This document shows, piece after piece, positions 40,578-49,102 of a DNA stretch of 64,000 nt. The notes under the pieces were generated by a model, which was given only the letters and a program-made list of their open reading frames with translations, was not told the DNA's origin and did not search any database. Each line of letters opens with the position of its first letter. Positions within the stretch are counted from its first letter, which is position 1. This DNA comes from Pseudarthrobacter sp. ATCC 49987. Lineage in GTDB: Bacteria > Actinomycetota > Actinomycetes > Actinomycetales > Micrococcaceae. The position numbers and the translations under genes were made by a program. Where the stretch lies: positions 558,001-622,000 of the forward strand of contig NZ_JAABNS010000001.1 of the NCBI RefSeq assembly GCF_009928425.1, read 5' to 3'.

Positions 40578-42842
40578 CTACCGCAGCCCGGACGAGCGCT
40601 GCCGCGAGCGGGAATTGAGCAGCCAGGACTGGATATCCTCGAGATCGTGGCCGTCCTCCGCGAGGTGGTGGCGGGTCCATACGGCCTGGTTGTCGAGGTG
40701 CCAGCTGGCGGTGCCCGGGTCCATGTAGCGGCGCAGCAGATCCATGACATACGTTGTGTCGTCCCCGCTGGTGAGCTGGACGAGGGCTTCCACCCGGCGG
40801 TCCAGGTTGCGGTGCATCATGTCCGCCGAACCGATGTAGACCACCGGGTCCCCGGCGTTGGCGAAGGCGAAAACGCGGGAGTGCTCCAGGAAACGGCCCA
40901 GCACGGACCGGACCGTGATGTTCTCGCTGAGTCCGGGCACTCCCGGGCGCAGCGAGCAGATGCCGCGGACGATAATGTCCACGGGAACGCCCGCCTGGGA
41001 GGCCCGGTACAGGGAATCGATGATGGCTTCGTCCACCATCGAGTTGACCTTGATCTGGACCCGGGCGGCCAGGCCGGCGCGCGCGTTCCGGATCTCTGTT
41101 TCGATCCGGTCGATGAGTCCCGAACGCACCGACCGCGGGGCCACCAAAAGGCGCTTGAAGGTTGACTTCGGAGCATAGCCGGAGAGCTGGTTGAAGAGCT
41201 TGGAGAGGTCCTCGCCCACCTGCTCATTGGCCGTGAGGAGGCCCAGGTCCTCGTAGTAACGGGCCGTGCGCGGGTGGTAATTGCCGGTGCCGATGTGGCA
41301 GTAGCGGCGGAGCCCGTCCACTTCCTGGCGCACCACGAGGGAGAGTTTGCAGTGGGTCTTGAGGCCCACGATGCCGTAAACCACATGGACGCCGGCCTGC
41401 TCGAGCTTCCGTGCCCACGAGATGTTGGCCTGCTCGTCGAACCGGGCCTTGATTTCGACGAGGGCCAGGACCTGCTTGCCGGCCTCGGCGGCGTCGATCA
41501 GGGCGTCAACGATCGGCGAGTCGCCCGAAGTACGGTACAGCGTCTGCTTGATGGCCTGGACCTTCGGGTCCGACGCAGCCTGTTCCAGGAACGCCTGCAC
41601 CGAGGTGGAGAACGAGTCATACGGGTGGTGCAGCAGGATGTCACGCCGCCGCATGGCCGCGAAGACGTTCGCCGCCTTGGAGGTTTCCGATTCGTTGAGG
41701 TACCGGGACGTGTGCGGGACATGCTTCGGGTAGTGCAGGTCGGCGCGGTCGATTCCGGCGATGACCGAGAGCCCGCGGAGGTCCAGCGGGGCCGGGACCG
41801 AGTAGACCTCGGATTCCTCGACGCCCAGTTCGCGGATCAGCAGCGCCCGGATGTTCGGATTGATGTCATTCGTGACTTCGAGCCGGACCGGCGGGCCGAA
41901 ACGGCGGCGCAGCAGTTCTTTCTCAAGGGCCTGCAGCAGGTTCTCGGCGTCGTCCTCTTCGACCTCCACGTCTTCGTTGCGGGTGACGCGGAAGGTGTGG
42001 TGCTCCAGCACCTCCATGCCGGCAAAGAGCTGGTCCAGGTGGACCGCGATGACTTCCTCGAGGGCGATGAAGCGTGCCACCCGGCCCGGCACGGAGCCGG
42101 CGCGGGGCCCGTCAATGGAGATCAGCCGGGGGAGCTGGTCCGGGACCTTGAGGCGGGCAAAGAGTTCCTTGTCGCTGACCGGGTTGCGGACGACGACGGC
42201 GAGGTTCAGGGAGAGCCCCGAGATGTACGGGAAGGGGTGGGCCGGGTCCACCGCCAGCGGGGTCAGGATCGGGAAGACCTTCTCCGCGAACATGGCGCTG
42301 AGCTGGTCCTTGGCCTGGGAATCAAGCTCCTCCCAGTGCATAAGATGGATGTGCTCGTAGGCCAGCGCCGGACGGATCTGCTCGGCGTAGACGCGGGCGT
42401 GACGCTGCTGCAGCCGATGGGCCTCGTCCCCGATCTGCTCCAGGACCTGCATCGGGCTGAGCCCGGCAGGGGAGGGGACAGCCAGTCCCGTGGCGATCCG
42501 GCGCTTGAGGCCGGCAACACGGACCATAAAGAACTCATCCAGGTTGGACGCGAAGATGGAGAGGAAGCTGACACGCTCCAGCAGGTGCAGGTTCGGGTCT
42601 TCGGCGAGTTCGAGCACGCGGGCGTTGAACGAGAGCCAGCTCAGTTCGCGGTCCAGGAAACGGTCCGGGCTGAAATCGCCCTCCGGCTCCAGATTGGGCG
42701 CGAACTCAGGAATATCGATCCGGTCCTGGGTGGCACGCGAGGCAGGCACTTCGGAGGAGCCGAACCGGGCACGCGCGGGTCGCACTTTTTTGTCCGACGT
42801 AGCGGCCTCAGACGTGGCTGTCCGGGCAGATTCCCGTTGCAT
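40578..42842 (-). CDS. ppk: Polyphosphate kinase
   Basis: A 754-residue PPK1 that makes polyphosphate from [23 protein letters not shown] opens the N-domain, and [18 protein letters not shown] follows. [19 protein letters not shown] and [14 protein letters not shown] contain the autophosphorylated His; [20 protein letters not shown] and [22 protein letters not shown] sequence close the C-domains. ATG at 42842 follows GGAG by 5 bases; a longer frame starts 15 codons upstream without a ribosome site. It forms a unit with the Nudix gene. Confidence 0.95.
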   Translation of the reverse strand: MQRESARTATSEAATSDKKVRPARARFGSSEVPASRATQDRIDIPEFAPNLEPEGDFSPDRFLDRELSWLSFNARVLELAEDPNLHLLERVSFLSIFASNLDEFFMVRVAGLKRRIATGLAVPSPAGLSPMQVLEQIGDEAHRLQQRHARVYAEQIRPALAYEHIHLMHWEELDSQAKDQLSAMFAEKVFPILTPLAVDPAHPFPYISGLSLNLAVVVRNPVSDKELFARLKVPDQLPRLISIDGPRAGSVPGRVARFIALEEVIAVHLDQLFAGMEVLEHHTFRVTRNEDVEVEEDDAENLLQALEKELLRRRFGPPVRLEVTNDINPNIRALLIRELGVEESEVYSVPAPLDLRGLSVIAGIDRADLHYPKHVPHTSRYLNESETSKAANVFAAMRRRDILLHHPYDSFSTSVQAFLEQAASDPKVQAIKQTLYRTSGDSPIVDALIDAAEAGKQVLALVEIKARFDEQANISWARKLEQAGVHVVYGIVGLKTHCKLSLVVRQEVDGLRRYCHIGTGNYHPRTARYYEDLGLLTANEQVGEDLSKLFNQLSGYAPKSTFKRLLVAPRSVRSGLIDRIETEIRNARAGLAARVQIKVNSMVDEAIIDSLYRASQAGVPVDIIVRGICSLRPGVPGLSENITVRSVLGRFLEHSRVFAFANAGDPVVYIGSADMMHRNLDRRVEALVQLTSGDDTTYVMDLLRRYMDPGTASWHLDNQAVWTRHHLAEDGHDLEDIQSWLLNSRSRQRSSGLR

Positions 42843-42955
42843 GGTGTCTCCTAATGCTGGCGCGGTGTGCTTCAACCTTACAAGCATTCACCGTGCCATT
42901 AGCTTTCGACGAGTCCAGAATTCCCCGGGTGGACACCTGATGTCCGCCGAATGGA

Positions 42956-43924
42956 TTATTGCTCCTCCAGCGGGGCATACATCACGTCGACGTCCCAGCG
43001 GGTGAACCCCAGCCGCCGGTACAGCGACACGGCCGGAATGTTGTCCGCATCGACGTAGAGCATGACGGCGTGCAGGCCCTGGTGCTGCAAATGCCGGATG
43101 CCGGCGACCGTCAGGGCTTTCCCCAGTCCCGTGCCCTGCGCGCCGGGAGTCACGCCCACCACGTACACCTCGCCGATCGCCGGATGGTCTCCGTGCCGGG
43201 GGTGCACCTTGGTCCAGTGAAAGCCGATAATCCGGTCGGAGGCGTCGACGGCCAGCAGGAAACCGGCGGGATCGAACCACGGCTCGGCCATCCTGGCGTC
43301 CAGATCGCCGCGCGTCATGTTTCCCTGCTCCGCATGGTGCGCGAAGGCGGCCCGGTTCGCCGCCAGCCAGGCATCCTCATCCCGGCCCGGGACGAAGGCG
43401 CGGAGTGTCACCCCGGCCGGCAGGGGGACGTCGGGCAGCTCCGCCGCCGCGCTCGTGAGCCGCATTTTCCACAGCTCCCGGACGGGCCCGTAGCCGTAGC
43501 GCGCGGCGAGGTCGGCCGCGGCCTCGTGGTTGCCGTGGGACCACGCCTTGAGGCCCGCGAAGCCGCGGATGTTCTTGAGTTCGCGGACCAGCCGGTCCGC
43601 TACGCCCTGGCTCCGGTAGCTGGGGTGGACGGCAATTTCCAGCACGCCCGTACCGTCCGGTTCCCCGATGACGACGGCGACCCCGGCCAGATCCTGCGCC
43701 GTCGCCGGGTCGGACCTCTCTTCGGGGCTGTAAAGGGCGAGTGTCAGGACAGAATGCCCGCCGTCGGCGGCACGCAGCGTCACGAGCGTCTGTTCGGACA
43801 GCGGCGGATTGCCATCAGATTCCTCCGCGGCGGCCACGAGGGCTTTGACGTCCTTCAGGAGCTGCGCATCCGCAGCTCCCTTGACGGCGAGCACGGGCCA
43901 GTTTTCAGGATGCGCAGGACTCAT
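42956..43924 (-). CDS. mshD: Mycothiol synthase
   Basis: A 322-residue double GNAT acetyltransferase that completes mycothiol by acetylating Cys-GlcN-Ins. The N-terminal GNAT has EIAVHPSYRSQGVADRLV; the C-terminal GNAT has GEVYVVGVTPGAQGTGLGKA and LYVDADNIPAVSLYRRLGF, the MshD hallmark. The N-terminus is about 30 residues from the first domain. Mycothiol is the main thiol of actinobacteria, which supports the taxonomic call. The neighbourhood mshD-glnR also exists in Mycobacterium tuberculosis (Rv0819-Rv0818). Confidence 0.93.
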   Translation of the reverse strand: MSPAHPENWPVLAVKGAADAQLLKDVKALVAAAEESDGNPPLSEQTLVTLRAADGGHSVLTLALYSPEERSDPATAQDLAGVAVVIGEPDGTGVLEIAVHPSYRSQGVADRLVRELKNIRGFAGLKAWSHGNHEAAADLAARYGYGPVRELWKMRLTSAAAELPDVPLPAGVTLRAFVPGRDEDAWLAANRAAFAHHAEQGNMTRGDLDARMAEPWFDPAGFLLAVDASDRIIGFHWTKVHPRHGDHPAIGEVYVVGVTPGAQGTGLGKALTVAGIRHLQHQGLHAVMLYVDADNIPAVSLYRRLGFTRWDVDVMYAPLEEQ

Positions 43925-43963
43925 GGTGCAAGGCTATACGGTGCCGCCGGGGCGACCGCGATT

Positions 43964-43992
43964 TTGTCGTTTCCGGAACTGTTACGTATAGT
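43964..43992 (+). promoter_or_regulatory. Strong predicted promoter in the mshD-glnR gap
   Basis: TTGTCG (43964-43969), a 17-base spacer and TATAGT (43987-43992) form a near-consensus sigma70-type promoter on the plus strand. No gene on that strand follows before the terminator at 44120-44149. Confidence 0.55.
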
Positions 43993-43998
43993 CGTTAA

Positions 43999-44149
43999 CT
44001 CATCCGGCTGTTCGGTCCAGAACCTGTTTCTCGGAACGGCCAGCCCAGGTGCGAGGGGGATCCACCACTGGGGTGGCCTCGATACGTTCGACCCGTATGT
44101 CCTCCACTCGAAATGCAGAAAGCCCCGGACCGATGTCCGGGGCTTTTCT
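43999..44149 (+). ncRNA. Candidate small RNA between mshD and glnR
   Basis: A transcript of about 150 nucleotides would run from the promoter at 43964-43992 to the intrinsic terminator. It contains a hairpin around GAGGGGGATCCACC and GGGGTGGCCTC (about 44052-44082). No conserved open frame is seen; a 63-codon frame from 44049 reads through the terminator and past it, so it is not believable. It is antisense to nothing annotated and points towards the 3' end of glnR. The class is unknown; it is not the 6C RNA motif as far as can be judged. Confidence 0.45.
44120..44149. terminator. Bidirectional intrinsic terminator
   Basis: GCCCCGGAC and GTCCGGGGC form a 9-bp stem with a CGAT loop, followed by TTTT on the plus strand; on the minus strand it is followed by TTTCTG. 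It can end both the candidate small RNA (+) and glnR (-), whose stop lies 40 bases away. Confidence 0.8.
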
Positions 44150-44188
44150 GTTTGTCGTTTCAGCCGGATCGGATGGGGCCGGCGCCGC

Positions 44189-44887
44189 TCAGGCCTCGGT
44201 GAGTTCTTCCTCCGGATGCCGGACCAGGGTCAGGCGGTAACCCACGTTGCGGACCGTGCTGATCAGGTTCTCGTGGTCAGCGCCGAGCTTCGCCCGCAGG
44301 CGCCGGACGTGCACGTCCACCGTGCGGGTGCCGCCGTAGTAGTCGTAGCCCCAGACCTCGGTCAGCAGCTGCTGGCGGGTGAAGACCCGTCCGGGGTGCT
44401 GGGCCAGGTACTTGAGCAGTTCAAATTCCTTGAAGGTCAGGTTGAGCGGCGCGCCGTTGACCCGGGCGGTGTAGCTGGCCTCATCGATGACGACGCCGGC
44501 GGCCCGGATCTCTGTCGGGGCATCGTCCTGGTCCGGCACGGCCCGGGCGACGCCGAGGCGGATGCGGGCTTCGACTTCGGCGGGGCCCGCGGAGTCCAGC
44601 AGGATGTCATCGACGGCCCAGGCGGAGGACACGGCGGCCATGCCGCCCTCGGTCAGGATCAGCATAAGGGGGGCGCTCAGGCCCGTGGCCTTGAGCAGCT
44701 GGGTGAGGGAGCGTGCGCCGACAAGGTCTTTGCGCGCGTCCAGCAGGACGATGTCGCAGGGGTCCGTCTCCAGCAGTGCCGTCGGCTCGGCGGGGAGGAT
44801 ATGGACCCGGTGGTTCAGTAGTTCCAAAGCAGGCAGGACGTCCACCGACGAGCCGGTGCTGTTGGTCAGTAGCAGGATGTGCGACAT
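44189..44887 (-). CDS. glnR: GlnR-type atypical response regulator (nitrogen control)
   Basis: A 232-residue OmpR-type regulator. The receiver (1-115) starts [11 protein letters not shown] instead of the usual acidic pair. It keeps an Asp near residue 50 ([12 protein letters not shown]) and has [20 protein letters not shown], typical of GlnR. The winged helix (about 130-225) has [20 protein letters not shown] and [20 protein letters not shown]. GlnR works without a cognate kinase and controls nitrogen assimilation genes. The mshD neighbour supports the call over PhoP or MtrA. ATG at 44887. Confidence 0.88.
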   Translation of the reverse strand: MSHILLLTNSTGSSVDVLPALELLNHRVHILPAEPTALLETDPCDIVLLDARKDLVGARSLTQLLKATGLSAPLMLILTEGGMAAVSSAWAVDDILLDSAGPAEVEARIRLGVARAVPDQDDAPTEIRAAGVVIDEASYTARVNGAPLNLTFKEFELLKYLAQHPGRVFTRQQLLTEVWGYDYYGGTRTVDVHVRRLRAKLGADHENLISTVRNVGYRLTLVRHPEEELTEA

Positions 44888-45082
44888 GTTTCCTCCAAGG
44901 GGTGTCCGCGCATCGTTGGGCGTCTGTAGCTGAGTCTGAGTATACCCAAACGACCCTTCCCGGACATGCTTGCGTCACCTGCGTCCGGTCCCTTTGCGAC
45001 ACAAAACGGTCACATAGGGCAGGATTGATCCGTCGGGGCCCGCAGCCCCCTGACGAAAGATCAGGTCGAATTGGGGTCCGCA

Positions 45083-45148
45083 GTGAGCGAAAGTACGACG
45101 ATGACCGGAAAACGGATGACGGATACGACGATGTCGGGTAAACAGTGA
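45083..45148 (+). CDS. Possible 21-residue leader peptide
   Basis: GTG at 45083 with GGGG 7 bases upstream opens a 21-codon frame rich in Thr, Met and Lys (MSESTTMTGKRMTDTTMSGK). Its stop overlaps the GTG of the membrane-protein gene at 45145 (GTGA), as in translational coupling. It may be a leader peptide or a chance frame. The rest of the 257-base gap to glnR carries the two divergent promoters. Confidence 0.3.
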   Translation: MSESTTMTGKRMTDTTMSGKQ

Positions 45149-45879
45149 AGACGTGGTCCATCGGCGTCATCGGGCTGGCCGGACTCGCCGCGATAGTCGG
45201 CGCGTCGTACATCTCGCCGGAGGCGCTCCTGGCGGTGGGAGTGCTCACCGCCGCCGCCGTCGGGATCGGCTGGCCGCACTTCCTGGGGATTCCGGCCAAG
45301 AAGACCCTGGCAGCCTTGATCGGCCTGCCGGGCGTCGGCGCCGCCGTTGCCGCCACCTACCTTCCCGCCCCGGGATTCCTGGACTGGACCCCGTCGTTTA
45401 TGGCGGCAGGCGTAATGGCGGTCTTCGTGATGCAGCTGATCCGCGGCACCGGGCAGGCGCAGCGGCTGGAGTCCACACTCGGTTCGAGTGCCGGCGTTAT
45501 GCTCTCCTGCCTGGGCGCCGGCTGGATTGCGTGCTCCCGCTTCAACGGCGTTCAAGAGATGCTCCTGGTCGCCGCCATCAGCGCTGCGATCGCCCTGCTG
45601 GCCGGCCTGATCCGCTGGCCGGACCGGGTCGTGGCGCCGCTGGGCGTCGTCGGCGCCGGGCTGGCGGGGCCGCTCGCGGGCCTCGTCTTCTCCGACATCG
45701 CAGTGCTGCCGGCCGCGATCGTCGGCGTGGTGGTCGGGGCCGTGCTGATGAGTTTCCGCCGGCTGGTGATCATCCGCGGCGAATCGCTAAGCTTTGCGGC
45801 GGCCCTCGGAATGGGGCTGGGCCCGGTCTCCGCCGTCGGTTCCCTGGCTTACTTCATAGACAAACTACTCATCTACTAA
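45145..45879 (+). CDS. Polytopic membrane protein of unknown function
   Basis: A 244-residue protein with about seven or eight hydrophobic segments and very little outside the membrane. The start is GTG at 45145, overlapping the possible leader frame. The segments AAIVGASYISPEALLAVGVL and VVVGAVLMSFRRLVIIRGES are typical. No transport motif is recognised. A membrane protein lies near glnR in other actinobacteria too, so it may be a conserved neighbour, but the relation is not proven. Confidence 0.7.
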   Translation: MKTWSIGVIGLAGLAAIVGASYISPEALLAVGVLTAAAVGIGWPHFLGIPAKKTLAALIGLPGVGAAVAATYLPAPGFLDWTPSFMAAGVMAVFVMQLIRGTGQAQRLESTLGSSAGVMLSCLGAGWIACSRFNGVQEMLLVAAISAAIALLAGLIRWPDRVVAPLGVVGAGLAGPLAGLVFSDIAVLPAAIVGVVVGAVLMSFRRLVIIRGESLSFAAALGMGLGPVSAVGSLAYFIDKLLIY

Positions 45880-45896
45880 CACGCTAGGATGGCATC

Positions 45897-46010
45897 ATGT
45901 CCGTACTTGCATTTGAAATCTTCTTCCTTGTACTGCTCGGCGTTGCCAGCCTGGCCATGGCGTGGTTTGCCGGCTTTGTTGTCTACCGCCTCTTCAAAGG
46001 CCAGAAGTAA
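45897..46010 (+). CDS. 37-residue single-helix membrane protein
   Basis: A short gene, ATG at 45897 with AGGA about 9 bases upstream and stop at 46010. The product starts MSVLAFEIFFLVLLGVASLA and ends YRLFKGQK: one membrane helix of about 25 residues with a basic tail. It lies 17 bases behind the larger membrane-protein gene and 44 bases before the nitrobindin-like gene, in the same direction. Such small proteins are often regulators of membrane complexes. Confidence 0.55.
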   Translation: MSVLAFEIFFLVLLGVASLAMAWFAGFVVYRLFKGQK

Positions 46011-46054
46011 CAGCCAGAAATCAATAGCCGTCTTCGTTTCCAGAGGTAGCTGCT

Positions 46055-46669
46055 GTGCCGATTGAAATACCAACAGATCTGACACCCGAAATCGTTCCGC
46101 TTTCCTGGCTCATTGGTGAGTGGGAGGGCAGGGGCCGGCTGGGGGCCGGGGAAGAGGATTCCGAGCACTTCCGGCAACACGTGTCCTTCACGCATAACGG
46201 TTTGCCCTACCTGCAATACCGTGCCGAGAGCTGGCTGACCGACGACGCAGGCACCACGTTGCGTCCGCTGACCGTCGAAACCGGTTTCTGGGCGCTGGAG
46301 CGAAAACAGCGCGAAGAGGATGGCGGCCCGGGGCTTATTCCGGCCGACATCGTTCCTGTGCTTAAGAGCGCCGACGAAGTCGAGGCGCTGCGCAACAAGG
46401 ACGGCGGCTTCGATATCTCCGTGTCGATCTCCCACCCCGGCGGGATCTCCGAGCTGTACTACGGCCAGATCAAGGGCCCGCAGATCCAGCTCAGCACCGA
46501 TATGGTGATGCGGGGCAGCCACTCCAAGGAGTACACGGCCGCCACCAGGATCTTCGGCCTCGTGGACGGCAACCTGCTCTGGCGCTGGGACGTGGCAACG
46601 GGCAAGGGCCCTGCCGGGGGCAGCGGCCTGGAAGCCCACGCGTCCGCCATCCTCCACAAAGTCAGCTGA
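46055..46669 (+). CDS. Nitrobindin-like heme-binding protein (FABP-type, UPF0678)
   Basis: A 204-residue beta-barrel protein. LSWLIGEWEGRGRLG contains the family G-x-W-x-G-x-G motif at the barrel start. ETGFWALERK and the C-terminal VMRGSHSKEYTAATRIFGLV (His region) and LLWRWDVATG also fit. Nitrobindins bind ferric heme through a C-terminal-region His and can isomerise peroxynitrite. A homologue is near glnR-mshD in Mycobacterium tuberculosis (Rv0813c). An inserted stretch at about 85-105 is longer than usual. GTG at 46055. Confidence 0.82.
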   Translation: MPIEIPTDLTPEIVPLSWLIGEWEGRGRLGAGEEDSEHFRQHVSFTHNGLPYLQYRAESWLTDDAGTTLRPLTVETGFWALERKQREEDGGPGLIPADIVPVLKSADEVEALRNKDGGFDISVSISHPGGISELYYGQIKGPQIQLSTDMVMRGSHSKEYTAATRIFGLVDGNLLWRWDVATGKGPAGGSGLEAHASAILHKVS

Positions 46670-46759
46670 CCGGCGGCGCCCGGCGCGCCGGCGGACACTG
46701 CCCGATCCTGAGGTCTCACTGATTTTCCGTTGTCCGCCGCGACCGCAGGGAGCACCCCA

Positions 46760-47485
46760 GTGAATGCCACACCCGCAACAACCGCCGATTTCAGCGACCT
46801 CAAAGCCGTGTTTTTCAACGGCACTTTGAAGAAGTCCCCCGAGACCTCCAACACGCAGGGCCTGATCGACGTCAGCCGCCGGATCATGGACAAGCATGGC
46901 GTCGCCACCCGGGTCATCCGGACGGTGGACCACGACATCGCGAGCGGCGTTTATCCGGACATGCGCCGGCACGGCTGCGCGAGCGATGAATGGCCGGAGC
47001 TCTATCCGGCCGTCCGGGACGCGGACATCGTTGTGGTGGCCGGGCCCATCTGGCTGGGAGACAACTCCTCGCAGACCAAGAAGCTGATCGAGCGCCTCTA
47101 CGCGCACTCGGGCGAGCTGAACGAGAAGGGCCAGTGGGCGTTCTACCCCAAGGTGGGCGGCTGCCTCATCACCGGCAATGAGGACGGGATCAAGCACTGC
47201 GCCATGAACGTCCTCTACAGCCTCCAGCACATCGGCTTCACGATCCCGCCGCAGGCCGACGCCGGCTGGATCGGCGCCGTCGGGCCCGGCCCGAGCTACC
47301 TGGATGAGGGCTCCGGCGGTCCCGAAAGTGATTTCACCAACCGCAACACCACCTTCATGACGTGGAACCTGCTGCACCTGGCCCGGATGCTCAAGGACGC
47401 CGGCGGCATTCCTGCCTACGGCAACCTGCCCGAGGCCTGGAAAGCCGGGACCAGGTTTGACTTCGAAAATCCGGAATACCGCTAA
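46760..47485 (+). CDS. Flavodoxin-like NAD(P)H-dependent reductase
   Basis: A 241-residue protein of the NADPH-dependent FMN reductase/flavodoxin fold. KAVFFNGTLKKSPETSNTQG is the phosphate-binding start, DADIVVVAGPIWLGDNSSQT the second FMN loop, and GGCLITGNEDGIKHC the third. It probably acts as a flavin- or quinone-type reductase; the substrate is unknown. GTG at 46760 is chosen because GGGAG lies 7 bases upstream. Confidence 0.8.
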   Translation: MNATPATTADFSDLKAVFFNGTLKKSPETSNTQGLIDVSRRIMDKHGVATRVIRTVDHDIASGVYPDMRRHGCASDEWPELYPAVRDADIVVVAGPIWLGDNSSQTKKLIERLYAHSGELNEKGQWAFYPKVGGCLITGNEDGIKHCAMNVLYSLQHIGFTIPPQADAGWIGAVGPGPSYLDEGSGGPESDFTNRNTTFMTWNLLHLARMLKDAGGIPAYGNLPEAWKAGTRFDFENPEYR

Positions 47486-47507
47486 CCGCTGAGGACTTCT
47501 AATACAT

Positions 47508-48590
47508 ATGACTACCAAGAGCCCACTGCTTGCGCGCCCTGGCGCCGTCGAAGCCGGCGGCGCTGACGCCGGCGTCGCCTCCCACTACGGCGAACCGCTG
47601 CGCGAACAGCGGGCACTGGCCGCCGGCACCGCCGTCGTCGATTTGTCGCACCGCGGCGTCGTCACCGTTACCGGGCCGGACCGGCTGAGCTGGCTCAACA
47701 CGCTGTCCTCCCAGCAGCTCACGGACCTGGCGCCGGGGCAGTCCAGCGAACTGCTGCTGCTGAGCGTGCAGGGCCGGATCGAATTCGACGCACGGGTGGT
47801 GGACGACGGCGCCACGACCTGGCTGATCGTCGAGGCCGCCGAGGCCGGCCCGCTGGCGGAGTGGCTCAACAAGATGAAGTTCATGCTCCGGGTCGAGATC
47901 ACCGACGTATCGGCGGACTGGGCCGTGCTGGGGTCCACCCGACGGGTGCCCGAATGGTCCGGGCTGCTTGTCTGGGAAGACCCGTGGCCGCATGTCGGCG
48001 CTGGCGGCTACTCCTACGCGGTGGTGGGGGAGGACTCCCACCCCGGGCTCGAACGGCCGTGGTTCGAGTACCTCGTCCCGGCCGCTGAACTTGAAGCCAC
48101 GGCCGGCGAACGCCCGCTGGCCGGGGTCTGGGCAGCCGAAGCCCTGCGCATCGCAGCGTGGCGGCCGCGCTGGGGTGCCGAAACCGACGACAAGACCATC
48201 CCGCACGAACTCGACCTGCTCCGCACCGCCGTGCACCTGAACAAGGGCTGCTATAAGGGCCAGGAGACCGTGGCCCGGGTCCACAACCTGGGCCACCCGC
48301 CGCGCCGGCTGGTGTTCCTGCAGCTCGACGGCTCGCAGCACACCATGCCCGCCGTCGGCAGCGAGGTCCGGTCCGGTGACCGCAGGGTCGGCACCGTAAC
48401 GTCCGTGGCGCAGCATTACGAAATGGGGCCGGTGGCCCTGGCCGTGGTCAAACGCTCGGTAGCGCCCGGGGAAGTACTGACCGTCCTTGACGGCGAAGAG
48501 CCCTACACGGCGGTGCAGGAGGTCATTGTGGCTCCCGACGCCGGCCAGGTCGTGGGGCGGCAGACCGGTTTCCTGAGGGGGACCCGATGA
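47508..48590 (+). CDS. ygfZ: Folate-binding YgfZ-family protein (GcvT-like)
   Basis: A 360-residue protein related to the glycine-cleavage T protein. VVDLSHRGVVTVTGPDRLSW is at the start, and HLNKGCYKGQETVARVHNLG contains the YgfZ signature K-G-C-Y-x-G-Q with its conserved Cys. YgfZ binds tetrahydrofolate and helps build or repair Fe-S clusters. ATG at 47508. The ankyrin gene overlaps its stop (ATGA). Confidence 0.88.
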   Translation: MTTKSPLLARPGAVEAGGADAGVASHYGEPLREQRALAAGTAVVDLSHRGVVTVTGPDRLSWLNTLSSQQLTDLAPGQSSELLLLSVQGRIEFDARVVDDGATTWLIVEAAEAGPLAEWLNKMKFMLRVEITDVSADWAVLGSTRRVPEWSGLLVWEDPWPHVGAGGYSYAVVGEDSHPGLERPWFEYLVPAAELEATAGERPLAGVWAAEALRIAAWRPRWGAETDDKTIPHELDLLRTAVHLNKGCYKGQETVARVHNLGHPPRRLVFLQLDGSQHTMPAVGSEVRSGDRRVGTVTSVAQHYEMGPVALAVVKRSVAPGEVLTVLDGEEPYTAVQEVIVAPDAGQVVGRQTGFLRGTR

Positions 48591-48982
48591 CAGAGGGAAG
48601 CACCGCACCGGACGAGGAGACCCTGGCCCTGGCCCACAGGCTTCTCGATGCTGCCCGCCAGGGTGACTCCGCCATGCTCGGAAGCTACCTCACCGCCGGA
48701 GTCCCGGCCACCCTGACCAACGCGGCCGGGGATTCCCTGCTGATGCTCGCGGCCTACCATGGCCACGCCGACACCGTCCGGCTTATCCTGGCGAACGGCG
48801 GAGACGCCAATACCGCCAACGACCGCGGCCAGACGCCTCTTGCCGGTGCCGTTTTCAAGGGCTACACGGATGTGTCGCAGGTGCTGCTCGACGCCGGCGC
48901 GGACCCCGACGCCGGGACGCCCTCCGCCCGGGCGGCCGCCCGGATGTTCGACCGGAAGGACATCCTGGCCCTGCTGGGCTGA
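48587..48982 (+). CDS. Ankyrin-repeat protein
   Basis: A 131-residue soluble protein with about three ankyrin repeats: TNAAGDSLLMLAAYHGHADT, TANDRGQTPLAGAVFKGYTD and the following degenerate unit ending ARMFDRKDILALLG. No signal peptide. It is coupled to ygfZ by a 4-base overlap and presumably serves as a protein-binding partner. Confidence 0.85.
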   Translation: MTEGSTAPDEETLALAHRLLDAARQGDSAMLGSYLTAGVPATLTNAAGDSLLMLAAYHGHADTVRLILANGGDANTANDRGQTPLAGAVFKGYTDVSQVLLDAGADPDAGTPSARAAARMFDRKDILALLG

Positions 48983-49027
48983 CCGTGTCCCGGGGCCCGA
49001 ATGGTCGTTTGCGTGCTCATACTCCAT

Positions 49028-49049
49028 GTGGAATAGTTCTAGTGGAATA
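49028..49049. promoter_or_regulatory. Direct repeat upstream of the PadR gene, possible operator
   Basis: GTGGAATA occurs at 49028-49035 and 49042-49049, 14 bases apart (somewhat over one helical turn), in an AT-rich patch of the 120-base gap. Partial dyad symmetry is present (ATACTCCA before the first copy). PadR regulators commonly control themselves through such sites. Confidence 0.4.
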
Positions 49050-49102
49050 CTACCCGCGGCTTCTCGCCGCGTTGACAGACACCGCGTGAAGGAAAATGCT
49101 CC

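Noticed and set aside
43999..44149. Actinobacterial 6C RNA
   Set aside because: The two hairpins with runs of at least six cytosines that define 6C RNA were not found.
44049..44240. 63-codon plus-strand frame in the mshD-glnR gap
   Set aside because: It runs through a strong terminator and into the end of glnR, and its protein has no domain character.
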